Virus record (IMG/VR): IMGVR_UViG_3300035190_000190
Coordinates: 1-64,000 of that record
Origin: a virus
Strand: one strand, 5' to 3'
DNA length: 64,000 nt
The position numbers were made by a program, and so were the translations under genes. This document shows positions 51,109 through 59,415 of the stretch, piece after piece (within the stretch, counting starts at the first letter, position 1; every line of letters starts with the position of its first letter). The notes under the pieces are model-generated. The model saw only the letters and a list, made by a program, of their open reading frames with translations. It made no database searches and was not told the origin of the DNA.

Positions 51109-51744
51109 TTAAATCCATCCCAAAGACCTAATATGTTCATAAATTTTATCCGCTACTATTGCATGCCCTTCTTCTAAAAAATGACCGCCTGGGCCTTTCG
51201 GAGTATTATATGTCCAATCCATCATCGATTGGTTAGGCCATCCTACAAAATATTGGGTATCAATTTGAGAGGTAAGAGGTTTACATAATGATATTGTTCG
51301 TCTAACTACATCGCCAACCGAATTAAGTACAATTAACTTCTTATTGATATGCTGTATATAAGATTGCAATAAGATTATATTTAACAGATATTGTTTATAT
51401 AAGTAATCATCGGAATGATAACGATTTATATAATCCATCAATTCTGTTCGGAATGATACTTCCCCGGTAAACATGCGACCACGATGTCCCGGCCATGTAT
51501 CATATATTCCGTATTCATCAGCAAATTCAATTCGAGCAAAGTGGCTCCAAGCTACAATAATCAAATCATAATCAGCAGCATTTTCTACCACATTTCGAAC
51601 CATGCTAGTGTTACCTGTAGCAGGTTTTCCTAGATTAGTTAATTCACAGGATAGTTTATTTTGTAATATGTACGGCCAGGCTTGTTTAATGTCAGCTAAT
51701 TCATCGCCATACGTAAAACTATCACCGACAGTTAATATACGCAT
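51109..51744 (-). CDS. SGNH/GDSL-hydrolase-like protein, 211 aa
   Basis: LTVGDSFTYGDEL has the nucleophile serine, GKPATGNTSMV the Gly/Asn block, IVAWSHFARIEF the third block and LEEGHAIVADKI the late His. No signal peptide. It stops right before the carbamoyltransferase start and its ATG overlaps the stop of the tiny gene at 51744-51845 (TAATG). Probably an O-acetyl-transfer or esterase type on sugars; substrate unknown. Confidence 0.8.
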   Translation of the reverse strand: MRILTVGDSFTYGDELADIKQAWPYILQNKLSCELTNLGKPATGNTSMVRNVVENAADYDLIIVAWSHFARIEFADEYGIYDTWPGHRGRMFTGEVSFRTELMDYINRYHSDDYLYKQYLLNIILLQSYIQHINKKLIVLNSVGDVVRRTISLCKPLTSQIDTQYFVGWPNQSMMDWTYNTPKGPGGHFLEEGHAIVADKIYEHIRSLGWI

Positions 51745-51845
51745 TATTTATAGATAAATGGGTCACGCTTGCGTAATTCTTTTAATTTCTTACGATAGTT
51801 TATTTCTAATTTAATTCTATTATATAAATTCTTTAACCAATTCAT
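51744..51845 (-). CDS. tiny basic protein, 33 aa
   Basis: Reads MNWLKNLYNRIKLEI ... LRKRDPFIYK and ends in TAA overlapping the next ATG (TAATG). AAGGAGA lies 7 bases before its ATG, a strong ribosome site in a position that serves no other gene. From memory, tiny proteins ending in KELRKRDPFIYK occur in T4-like cyanophages. Amphipathic and basic; function unknown. It overlaps the end of the preceding SGNH gene by 26 bases. Confidence 0.72.
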   Translation of the reverse strand: MNWLKNLYNRIKLEINYRKKLKELRKRDPFIYK

Positions 51846-52638
51846 TATAGTTCTCCTTAATGTATTTTGCAGCATCTACGTGTGCAGGCTCCAACGGATG
51901 AGTTGTAGCAAACGGATATTTAAAATCTCGTGCCCATGTGTAAAATCCTTGATTGTTTGGAAATGTTACCCACCGATCAAAATCAATTTGATTATACAGT
52001 GTGGTTATGTTTTCGTCATTCATTAGATATGTACAGTTATTTAACAGTGCTTCGTCTACCATTGAAAATATATATGGTATCTTTTTTAACTGTAGGTATT
52101 GTTGCAACATAGTAATTTCTGTTAGCGAATTATATGTTTCCCAATATTGTGTTCTACCAACGTGTTTATAGAATGTTTTAGCAAAATCACTAGTACCTGT
52201 TTGTTTAGCTCGTAATAAATGCTTGGTATGATGTTGTAATATCAAGTGATTATCTGCTTTAAATTCTTTTTTTATATCATCTACATTGTCTATAATTGAC
52301 CATGGAGTTAAATTATACCAATGCCCCCAGCGTTCTTCTGTATCATAATTAAATCTAAATTCATATCTGCCAGGAAATGTCCAAGTTACAAATACTAATC
52401 CAACATCTTGTACACGTTCACAAACATTCATTGTGGTTCGACGAATAGCACTGTTGCTAAATCCAGGATAGGCTGCACATTCATACTGCATTCCGAAATC
52501 TTTAGCCAGCAGTGCTGGGAAAGTACTTTGACTGACTATCTGTAATGCAGGATTAGGATTAGTGGTATCTTTGTGTGTAACACTATCAGCTAATTCACTG
52601 CCGTAAGTAAAACTATCACCCCCTGCTACTAAAATCAT
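51820..52638 (-). CDS. SGNH/GDSL-hydrolase-like protein, 272 aa
   Basis: VAGGDSFTYGSELAD carries the serine block, YPGFSNSAIRRTT the Gly/Asn block, FVTWTFPGRYEFRF the third block and THPLEPAHVDAAKYI the late Asp/His pair. No signal peptide. It overlaps the genes on both sides and the tiny gene at 51744-51845, so it belongs to the minus-strand operon. Substrate unknown. Confidence 0.8.
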   Translation of the reverse strand: MILVAGGDSFTYGSELADSVTHKDTTNPNPALQIVSQSTFPALLAKDFGMQYECAAYPGFSNSAIRRTTMNVCERVQDVGLVFVTWTFPGRYEFRFNYDTEERWGHWYNLTPWSIIDNVDDIKKEFKADNHLILQHHTKHLLRAKQTGTSDFAKTFYKHVGRTQYWETYNSLTEITMLQQYLQLKKIPYIFSMVDEALLNNCTYLMNDENITTLYNQIDFDRWVTFPNNQGFYTWARDFKYPFATTHPLEPAHVDAAKYIKENYNELVKEFI

Positions 52639-53791
52639 ATCCAGTTCTCATTGTTGCTATCTGTTGTTGTTTATAATCTGCATCTGTCCAACAGTAGTCA
52701 AATATTTTCTTAACTCCGTCAACTTCTATACTGTAGATGTCTAAATGATTACTTAATTTATCCCATATTTCAAACATGTCGGAAGTACCAAAACTCGTAA
52801 CTAAATCAATTTGTCCTACTGGTAAGTATCCTAAACTTAACTTAGAATCTTGAGGATCTAAACCGTTTTCTATTAGCCAAAGTTTAAAGTCATGTTGTTC
52901 TTTATCATGCCAGGGATACTCCATGCCTATTGCAACATCTCTAGCCCATTCAACATCAAACTCTCCACTGTAGTACTCTAAGTGTGTAATTGCTTCGCAT
53001 ACTGTGTCAGTTAGCTCAGGGGCGCCTTCATCGCGCCATACTTCAAATAATGTTTTACCAATTTGGGTCCAATGCATGTATACTGTACCAAATCTGCGAT
53101 CATATCCGTTAGTTGAAAATCCCTGTCTATGTTCGTCAGTTAACGTATAGCGGTCTGCGTGCAAAAATGTGGTAATTTGACTAGGACGAATCCATTCAGG
53201 AATAACCACAGCTTTACGCTGACTTAAAATAAGAGTTTCCATTTCGTGACATAAGATGTTTAATTGTCTAATAGCATACTTTGTTTCGTGATCTGCCACA
53301 CAATAATATTTGCTTAAATTTGATACTGTTCCTTGAAGGCGTTCAAAATGATTATGTAATTGATTCAATACAGTGTGCTTAGGATGAAGTCCAATTTTTA
53401 ATCGATGAGAGAGATGGGCTTCAACACTATCTCCTCGCACCCGATCTTCTACTGCATACGAATCCGGAAAACGCACTGTATTAGGATGGAACCATTCTTC
53501 AATAATATAATTTTCAAGCCCGTGTTTAGTAAAGTCAAAATTATTAATTTGTTCAACTGCCGCATTGGCCGCCTCGCATAGGTATTCTAATGTGCGGGCA
53601 GTTTTAGGAAATCCCATAAAGCAATAATTTTTCTCTATTAGATTGCCGCTGATTAACAACTCCTTTAGTGCTATTAACCAATCTTTAGATAATTGTGTAT
53701 TATTCGGAATAATATAATATTCTATTAGATCAGTTTTGTCTAACGGATTACGTAGAGTTACTGTTACTTTAGATTGATTGGTACCATTCAT
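52616..53791 (-). CDS. conserved phage hypothetical protein, 391 aa
   Basis: No motif I can tie to a known enzyme. Patterned segments: KNYCFMGFPKTARTLEYL, YKFTK-like HGLENYIIEEWFHPNTVRF, RRFGTVYMHWTQIGKTLFEV and SLGYLPVGQIDLVTSFGTSD (each written under 20). No signal peptide or membrane helix. It recalls a large protein found near radical SAM genes in marine phages; a sugar- or nucleotide-related role is inference from neighbours. Confidence 0.6.
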   Translation of the reverse strand: MNGTNQSKVTVTLRNPLDKTDLIEYYIIPNNTQLSKDWLIALKELLISGNLIEKNYCFMGFPKTARTLEYLCEAANAAVEQINNFDFTKHGLENYIIEEWFHPNTVRFPDSYAVEDRVRGDSVEAHLSHRLKIGLHPKHTVLNQLHNHFERLQGTVSNLSKYYCVADHETKYAIRQLNILCHEMETLILSQRKAVVIPEWIRPSQITTFLHADRYTLTDEHRQGFSTNGYDRRFGTVYMHWTQIGKTLFEVWRDEGAPELTDTVCEAITHLEYYSGEFDVEWARDVAIGMEYPWHDKEQHDFKLWLIENGLDPQDSKLSLGYLPVGQIDLVTSFGTSDMFEIWDKLSNHLDIYSIEVDGVKKIFDYCWTDADYKQQQIATMRTGYDFSSRG

Positions 53792-55055
53792 ATACAGCCG
53801 GTCTCTCTTTTAATATGTCTGCTAGGGTATAGGTATCTTTACGTATACTTTCTAATTGTAGCACACGAGCCTTGCCTTTTGCAAGACTTACTTTATATGT
53901 ATCCTGCCACTGCTCATCGAACGTTGGTCGTGATTTTAACTGTACAAGTATATCCTGCATAGCACCAGAAGTCTCGGGTATTAGTTCGTCTAACCATGGG
54001 TGTAATAACTCGCGTGGGAGTGCAAGTGGACTAAGGATAATATCAGGGCTAAAGCTAAAAATAACTTTAGCTAAGATGTCTACACCTTCTTTTTCAGCAA
54101 GCTGGGTAATATTTTGTACTTCGAATAATCCCGGGAGGGTAAGCGTGAAGTCAATTCGCATTTGGCGTCTGTGACCTGCGATTCTAACTCCTTCACGGAA
54201 GTTTGTAAGCCATGAATTATAGTCAAGTCCTGTTCTAATATATTCTCCAATTGCTCCAGTTCCGTCGAGGCTGGCGCAGATTTGCCAGTCACGTAGCCCA
54301 GATAGAATATCCCTATAGAGATTGACGCCACGATAGTCGACGCGACTAAGATTTGTATTGTATCTTGCGTAAACATTTTTACCATCTCCTAGTTCAACAA
54401 TGCGTCGCATGTAACGCCAATGTTGTTCGTACATTAGTGGCTCACCGCCGACCCAATATACTTCCTCAACTTGATGATCGTCGACTGCTTGAGCAAACTC
54501 CTGTTCTATTTGACTATCTTGAAATTTTGATATTTCTTCTCGTATGTCTGGCTTCATCCAATTGTTCTTTGGGTTATGCCAGTTAATCATATTATGTTGA
54601 CGTTGTTCGGTTTCCCAAGCACTTGATAACATATCACCACACATACGACATTTAAAGTTACATAAGTTACTAAATCTATAATCCCAACTTACCGGGCGCA
54701 TAGTTGTGTAACCTGTTGCATCTGTTGTTTCTGTTACTTGTAAATATTTATTACCAAAGAGGCTATCAAAATAACTACGGTAAACGGATGTATTAAGCAA
54801 CTTATCATTGCACACTTCACATTCGGGTAATGTTTCGCCTGCCATCATACGTCGGCGCACTGACTTCATGTGGTCACTGTTCCAATGTTCTTCTAACGTA
54901 ATCGGAATGTATTTGCCTGTGCCAGCACTAGTATCTATATACTGTTCAAAGTTCTGTGCAGGCTCGCGTGAGGCACAACACATACGCCTTTCAGTTTGAG
55001 GACTAAGATATGTATGTACCCATGGTGCTAGGCAAAGTGTACTAGGTTTTTGCAT
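53769..55055 (-). CDS. radical SAM protein with N-terminal cysteine cluster
   Basis: 428 aa. The radical SAM core has CNFKCRMC (Cys132, Cys136, Cys139) and WVGGEPLM; ICASLDGTGAIGEYIRTG is the later SAM/substrate strand. Ahead of the core are Cys8, Cys26, Cys27, Cys79 and Cys82, the N-terminal cluster pattern shared with five other modules in this window. Order of domains is opposite to standard SPASM enzymes. Substrate unknown; neighbours are SGNH and radical SAM genes. Confidence 0.85.
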   Translation of the reverse strand: MQKPSTLCLAPWVHTYLSPQTERRMCCASREPAQNFEQYIDTSAGTGKYIPITLEEHWNSDHMKSVRRRMMAGETLPECEVCNDKLLNTSVYRSYFDSLFGNKYLQVTETTDATGYTTMRPVSWDYRFSNLCNFKCRMCGDMLSSAWETEQRQHNMINWHNPKNNWMKPDIREEISKFQDSQIEQEFAQAVDDHQVEEVYWVGGEPLMYEQHWRYMRRIVELGDGKNVYARYNTNLSRVDYRGVNLYRDILSGLRDWQICASLDGTGAIGEYIRTGLDYNSWLTNFREGVRIAGHRRQMRIDFTLTLPGLFEVQNITQLAEKEGVDILAKVIFSFSPDIILSPLALPRELLHPWLDELIPETSGAMQDILVQLKSRPTFDEQWQDTYKVSLAKGKARVLQLESIRKDTYTLADILKERPAVYEWYQSI

Positions 55056-55524
55056 TAAATATGTCTGCTACTTGTTGATGCCATGTATGATCGTAATGAT
55101 GCCCTAATTTTGATAGTGGCCACCGATCAGCATGATCCATATACGGAATTAAATCGTATAAAGTCATATCGATCAATGTTATATCTTTACACAATTGTTT
55201 AACTGTGTTTACTTGTTTGTTGAAATTTTCATGTAACCACTCGTCAGTGGCTGTATCCATAAAGTATATTCTATTAGCATCAGTAGCCAGTGACTGCGTA
55301 ATCTTTCCGTGTTCTGCATATTCAAATCGGCTCCAATCAGGCCATAATACATAAACAATTGCCGGGGTATGCTCGGCTAATAGTGCAGGCATGATTCTTG
55401 CAATTAAATCACTACTACATCCAGGAACACCACAGTTAGTTGCTCCTAATAGTGCCGGCCACGCCTCATGTGGCTGAACCCCAATACCATATGTATGACT
55501 ACAGCCAAATGCAAGATTATTCAT
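55042..55524 (-). CDS. SGNH/GDSL-hydrolase-like protein, short form, 160 aa
   Basis: LAFGCSHTYGIGV gives the serine block; GVPGCSSDLIARI the Gly/Asn region; VLWPDWSRFEY the third block; HHYDHTWHQQVADIF the Asp/His end. Shortest of the SGNH set. It overlaps the radical SAM genes on both sides by a few bases, so the three are co-expressed; the radical SAM product may be its partner or substrate source. Confidence 0.75.
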   Translation of the reverse strand: MNNLAFGCSHTYGIGVQPHEAWPALLGATNCGVPGCSSDLIARIMPALLAEHTPAIVYVLWPDWSRFEYAEHGKITQSLATDANRIYFMDTATDEWLHENFNKQVNTVKQLCKDITLIDMTLYDLIPYMDHADRWPLSKLGHHYDHTWHQQVADIFNAKT

Positions 55525-58066
55525 AACCCATTGCTACGGCAATTTCTTTATGTGTGGTTAACATACTCTGCTCACGATAGGTATCAGTCTGTTGCATTTT
55601 TTGTACAAATGCTGTGCCATCACTACCTTCGCCATTTTCAATGAATTGAATTATTTTATCAATTTCAACACGATGCTTAACATTAAATGGATAAGCAGTT
55701 AATCTATCAATTACTAACTTCTGTGCCGCAGGTGTCATACGATTAATGCACATAACATTTGGATCATGTAACATATTAAAATGCACCATATCAAATTGTT
55801 GAGTATTGACCCAATCACAAAGTTCCGGTAGATAATAAACATTTTGTATGTTTATAGTCATACAAACCTGTGTCTGAATTAAATTAGTTCGCATCGCGTT
55901 AAATTTTATAACATTAGTTTTTACTTCCTCCCACACCGCACCGTAACGTTCATATTCGAAACGTGCTTCGGTATTGTCGATACTAATAGCAATCTCAACG
56001 TTTCTAAATTTACCCCACAATGCAACTTCTTCATCACTAGGATACACTGTACCGTTGGTATTATAATGTATATCAATACGCTTGCTATAACCATGCTCTA
56101 CTGCATAGCGTAATAGTTTAAAATGTTCTTCAATTAAGAATGGCTCACCACCAGTAAATTCAAAATACTTAATGTTAGGTAGTAATTCTTTTAAATTTTC
56201 CCAAAACACTTCGCTTTCACGTGGCCACGTACCTTCTTGTAAGAATGTATATGCACTATGCTTTTTACGGTCGTACCCTTGTACATCTTTGTATTTTTTA
56301 GATTCATAATCAATTTCTTCTTTGGCCCATTTACTACTAGACCACGATCCACATATACGACATTTAAGATTACAGATGTTACCTAGTTTCAAATCAATGA
56401 ACCAAAGTTGATCTGGAGTATCGTTTTTCCAATCTACAATAGGATAAAACTCTTTTAGTCTAATTCTACTATTAATACGCTTACTAACTATGCCAGCATC
56501 TTCTTCACTCCAACAGCGATTACATGTACTAGGCTTTTCTCCACGTCGAAATTGTTGACGTAGGTCCTGCATATATTCGCTGTTGTAAATTTCTGCTAGT
56601 GAATTTTCTCTAAGTTTGTATGGAGTACCATCAGGTTTAGTTATTTCATCTTTAGCTAAACAACACGGACGAGCTGTACCTACCGGACTTGCTTCTATAC
56701 TGACCCAAGGTAACATACAGATACTATCGTGCGTTTTGTTAATACCTAAGTGATCACGCAATTCTCGATACTCTGGAAACACTTCTTCAAATGTTTCTTT
56801 TCTAAATTCATCTGTTTGATCATTTATCTTAAAAAATTCTTTTAATAGATGACTCTTATCATCTTGGTACATAAATGTAATGATAGCTCGATAACCTGAT
56901 ATAGCTCGCTGTAAATGATCTTGTGGTTCAAGCCATGCTATATGCTCTTCGACACGTTGTTTAATTCTATCTTTAAACTGTATAGGCAATACATCGATTC
57001 GATCACGTTCTGGACTTTGTAGAATGTTGACATTCCAATCCATTGCTTTAATCAAGCCAAGTTCAACCCATTCTCGATGAAATTCAGTTAAATGCCAAGC
57101 ATTAAGTATACTAACTGTACTGCTGACATAAAAGTCTACATTAGGACAAATTTCAATCATTTTGCGACGATTATCTACTGTTTCTTCCCAGTCTGTACCT
57201 TTGCGAATGTATTCCCCACGAAGATATGAATCATCTAAACTTGCACCCACACTAACTACATCAAACAGTTTCCAATATTCAAACACCATTTTGTCTTTAA
57301 GACGTATGTGACTAAAGTTTGTATTGTAGATTAATCGTACATGGAACATCTCACGACGAACTAGTTCTTCTAAGATGCGATAATGTTCTTCCATGATCAA
57401 TGGTTCGCCGCCAGCAAAGTAAATCTGTTCTAGATAGGGAATGTGTTCCTGCATCTGTTCCCACATGTCATCTTTATTTTTACCTGCAAACATAATCTGT
57501 GGATGATTTAGTTTACCGAATAGTTTAGTTTCTTCTGCAAACCAACTACTGCTAAACAAACTTCCGCAGGTGCGGCAACTAAAGTTACAGAGGTTACTAA
57601 AGCGCACATCATAGTAACGTAGTTTAAAGTCATTTAAACTACCGTCGACATTAGTTTTATCTGCTAGTGCAATATGATGCCCAAAGTTTTTATTTTGACT
57701 ATTGCGCATACTAAAGAATCCATTGTCTTCTTGCTCATAGCATCGCGTACATTCTTTACTGGGTTTATCCTCTAACATATTTAGACGCATCTGTTTGTAT
57801 GGGGTTCCATTCCATACTTCGGCCATGGTATTTTCTTTGAAGTTACCAATAGGCAAATGCATTTCACCCAAACAACAAGGATATGCACGACCATCAGGAA
57901 TTCCATGCATGTGCGTCCATGGTATCATACAGAAGTGCTTGCTTTCTATTAGTTTATATGTTTGGTCTTCTGTTAAATCATCTTCGTGTATGTACACAGG
58001 TTTGCGTGTATTGTAATTGTGATTTTTATGATGTACTGTTAATTTTTTGCTTGGCTCATCGCTCAT
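55517..58066 (-). CDS. tandem double radical SAM protein, each half with an N-terminal cysteine cluster
   Basis: 849 aa made of two complete modules. Module 1: Cys46, Cys64, Cys65, Cys106, Cys109 then core CNFSCRTC (160, 164, 167). Module 2: Cys450, Cys468, Cys469, Cys515, Cys518 then core CNLKCRIC (565, 569, 572). Both have FxGGEP motifs. The two halves are clearly homologous but diverged, so the fusion is old. One half may act on the other's product or on a dimeric substrate. No frameshift between halves. Confidence 0.88.
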   Translation of the reverse strand: MSDEPSKKLTVHHKNHNYNTRKPVYIHEDDLTEDQTYKLIESKHFCMIPWTHMHGIPDGRAYPCCLGEMHLPIGNFKENTMAEVWNGTPYKQMRLNMLEDKPSKECTRCYEQEDNGFFSMRNSQNKNFGHHIALADKTNVDGSLNDFKLRYYDVRFSNLCNFSCRTCGSLFSSSWFAEETKLFGKLNHPQIMFAGKNKDDMWEQMQEHIPYLEQIYFAGGEPLIMEEHYRILEELVRREMFHVRLIYNTNFSHIRLKDKMVFEYWKLFDVVSVGASLDDSYLRGEYIRKGTDWEETVDNRRKMIEICPNVDFYVSSTVSILNAWHLTEFHREWVELGLIKAMDWNVNILQSPERDRIDVLPIQFKDRIKQRVEEHIAWLEPQDHLQRAISGYRAIITFMYQDDKSHLLKEFFKINDQTDEFRKETFEEVFPEYRELRDHLGINKTHDSICMLPWVSIEASPVGTARPCCLAKDEITKPDGTPYKLRENSLAEIYNSEYMQDLRQQFRRGEKPSTCNRCWSEEDAGIVSKRINSRIRLKEFYPIVDWKNDTPDQLWFIDLKLGNICNLKCRICGSWSSSKWAKEEIDYESKKYKDVQGYDRKKHSAYTFLQEGTWPRESEVFWENLKELLPNIKYFEFTGGEPFLIEEHFKLLRYAVEHGYSKRIDIHYNTNGTVYPSDEEVALWGKFRNVEIAISIDNTEARFEYERYGAVWEEVKTNVIKFNAMRTNLIQTQVCMTINIQNVYYLPELCDWVNTQQFDMVHFNMLHDPNVMCINRMTPAAQKLVIDRLTAYPFNVKHRVEIDKIIQFIENGEGSDGTAFVQKMQQTDTYREQSMLTTHKEIAVAMGYE

Positions 58067-59415
58067 AGTGTTTCATACCAGTTAATTAATTGTGTAAATG
58101 TGTATTTAAAGTCTTTACCACGACGCTGGTCGTATTGTTGATAAAACTGTTTAAAATCGTTTTGCAGTGTAGGCAAATCAAATGCTTCGCTGTGTGGAGT
58201 ATCCACCATAGTCAAGTATTCAATTAGTCGTTTAATATGTTCGAGTTCATGTTCATGTAATACTGTATTCTTTTTATTGTTGGATAAAAATTTTTCAAGT
58301 TCTAAACTATATTTTGTACGTAATTCCACTGGCAATATTAAGGGACTTTGAAAGCTAGGGAAACGTAGAATGTTTAAGGTAAACGACAACGAATCGCGCC
58401 CGTACTTTTCTTTAAGTTTCATTAAATTGTACAAAAATTCACTCAGACTTGGTAAGCACAGTGCATTGATTGTGCCCATAACATGTACTCCACGTACTTG
58501 TTTAGACTCTAATAAAAATACTAAATTTTCAACCCATTGAGTCCATTCCAATCCATCACGTATATACTCTGCTTGGCCACCCATGGCTTCATTACTGGTA
58601 TAGATATCAAGTTCAATACCCTGTGTGCTGTCAAGCAAGCGTTCGAGTACATCACGTTTAAAGCCAAGATTACTATTAATTGCAAGACGTGTAGTACTGG
58701 CGCCTCTATGTTCTTTAAACCAATCTATTAGACGCCATGTATATCCTGACATTAAGGGCTCACCGCCTGTGATGCGCAGTTCTTTTAATGTTTTGTGTAG
58801 ATCCGACTCCCACCACGCAAAGAACGCTTCCACATAAGGATTAACTTCATTGAGTGTGTAAAGTTGACTACTATCATGAACATGAGTAAAGTGATTCCTA
58901 CCGTCTGATACCAAGTTTGTGTAAGCACCATTTGTTTTAATATCTCTAACCCAGGCGCTACTAAAAGCAGGATTGCAGTAACTACAAGCAAATTGACAAG
59001 TACGGTCAAAAGAAATTTCCAATGTCTGCAGATCCACGTCTTGATCTGCGGGTAAATTGTATGCATAATCTAAATCCTCATCTTTATAAATTACAGTTTT
59101 GTACACACGGTCACTGACTGCATCTGTGCCCATGTCTTCAATCTTCCAGCAGTATTCACAGCCCGCAGGTCGTTCGCCCTGTTGCATCATACGACGTTCT
59201 TCTTTCTTACGTATGCTGTTATGCAGGGCTTTGGGATTGGCAGCAATATCTTCGAGTGATACTTTGTGCGGTAATGGATGATGACAGCTAGTAGTCATAC
59301 CAGAACCCAACCATATAGTAGCATTGTACCATTTGGCCGCACAGAATGATGCTGACTTAATGTCAATTACTCTACGCTTATATTCTAAGTCTGTTTCGTT
59401 ATTAATTTTCGGCAT
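58063..59415 (-). CDS. radical SAM protein with N-terminal cysteine cluster
   Basis: 450 aa. Core CQFACSYC (Cys140, 144, 147) with RITGGEPLM and a later LDIYTSNEAMGGQAEYIRDG strand. N-terminal Cys25, Cys44, Cys86 and Cys89 (TSCHHP, GCEYC) repeat the family pattern, most like the 8449-9678 and 59402-60799 proteins. It overlaps the double radical SAM gene by 4 bases. Substrate unknown. Confidence 0.85.
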   Translation of the reverse strand: MPKINNETDLEYKRRVIDIKSASFCAAKWYNATIWLGSGMTTSCHHPLPHKVSLEDIAANPKALHNSIRKKEERRMMQQGERPAGCEYCWKIEDMGTDAVSDRVYKTVIYKDEDLDYAYNLPADQDVDLQTLEISFDRTCQFACSYCNPAFSSAWVRDIKTNGAYTNLVSDGRNHFTHVHDSSQLYTLNEVNPYVEAFFAWWESDLHKTLKELRITGGEPLMSGYTWRLIDWFKEHRGASTTRLAINSNLGFKRDVLERLLDSTQGIELDIYTSNEAMGGQAEYIRDGLEWTQWVENLVFLLESKQVRGVHVMGTINALCLPSLSEFLYNLMKLKEKYGRDSLSFTLNILRFPSFQSPLILPVELRTKYSLELEKFLSNNKKNTVLHEHELEHIKRLIEYLTMVDTPHSEAFDLPTLQNDFKQFYQQYDQRRGKDFKYTFTQLINWYETL

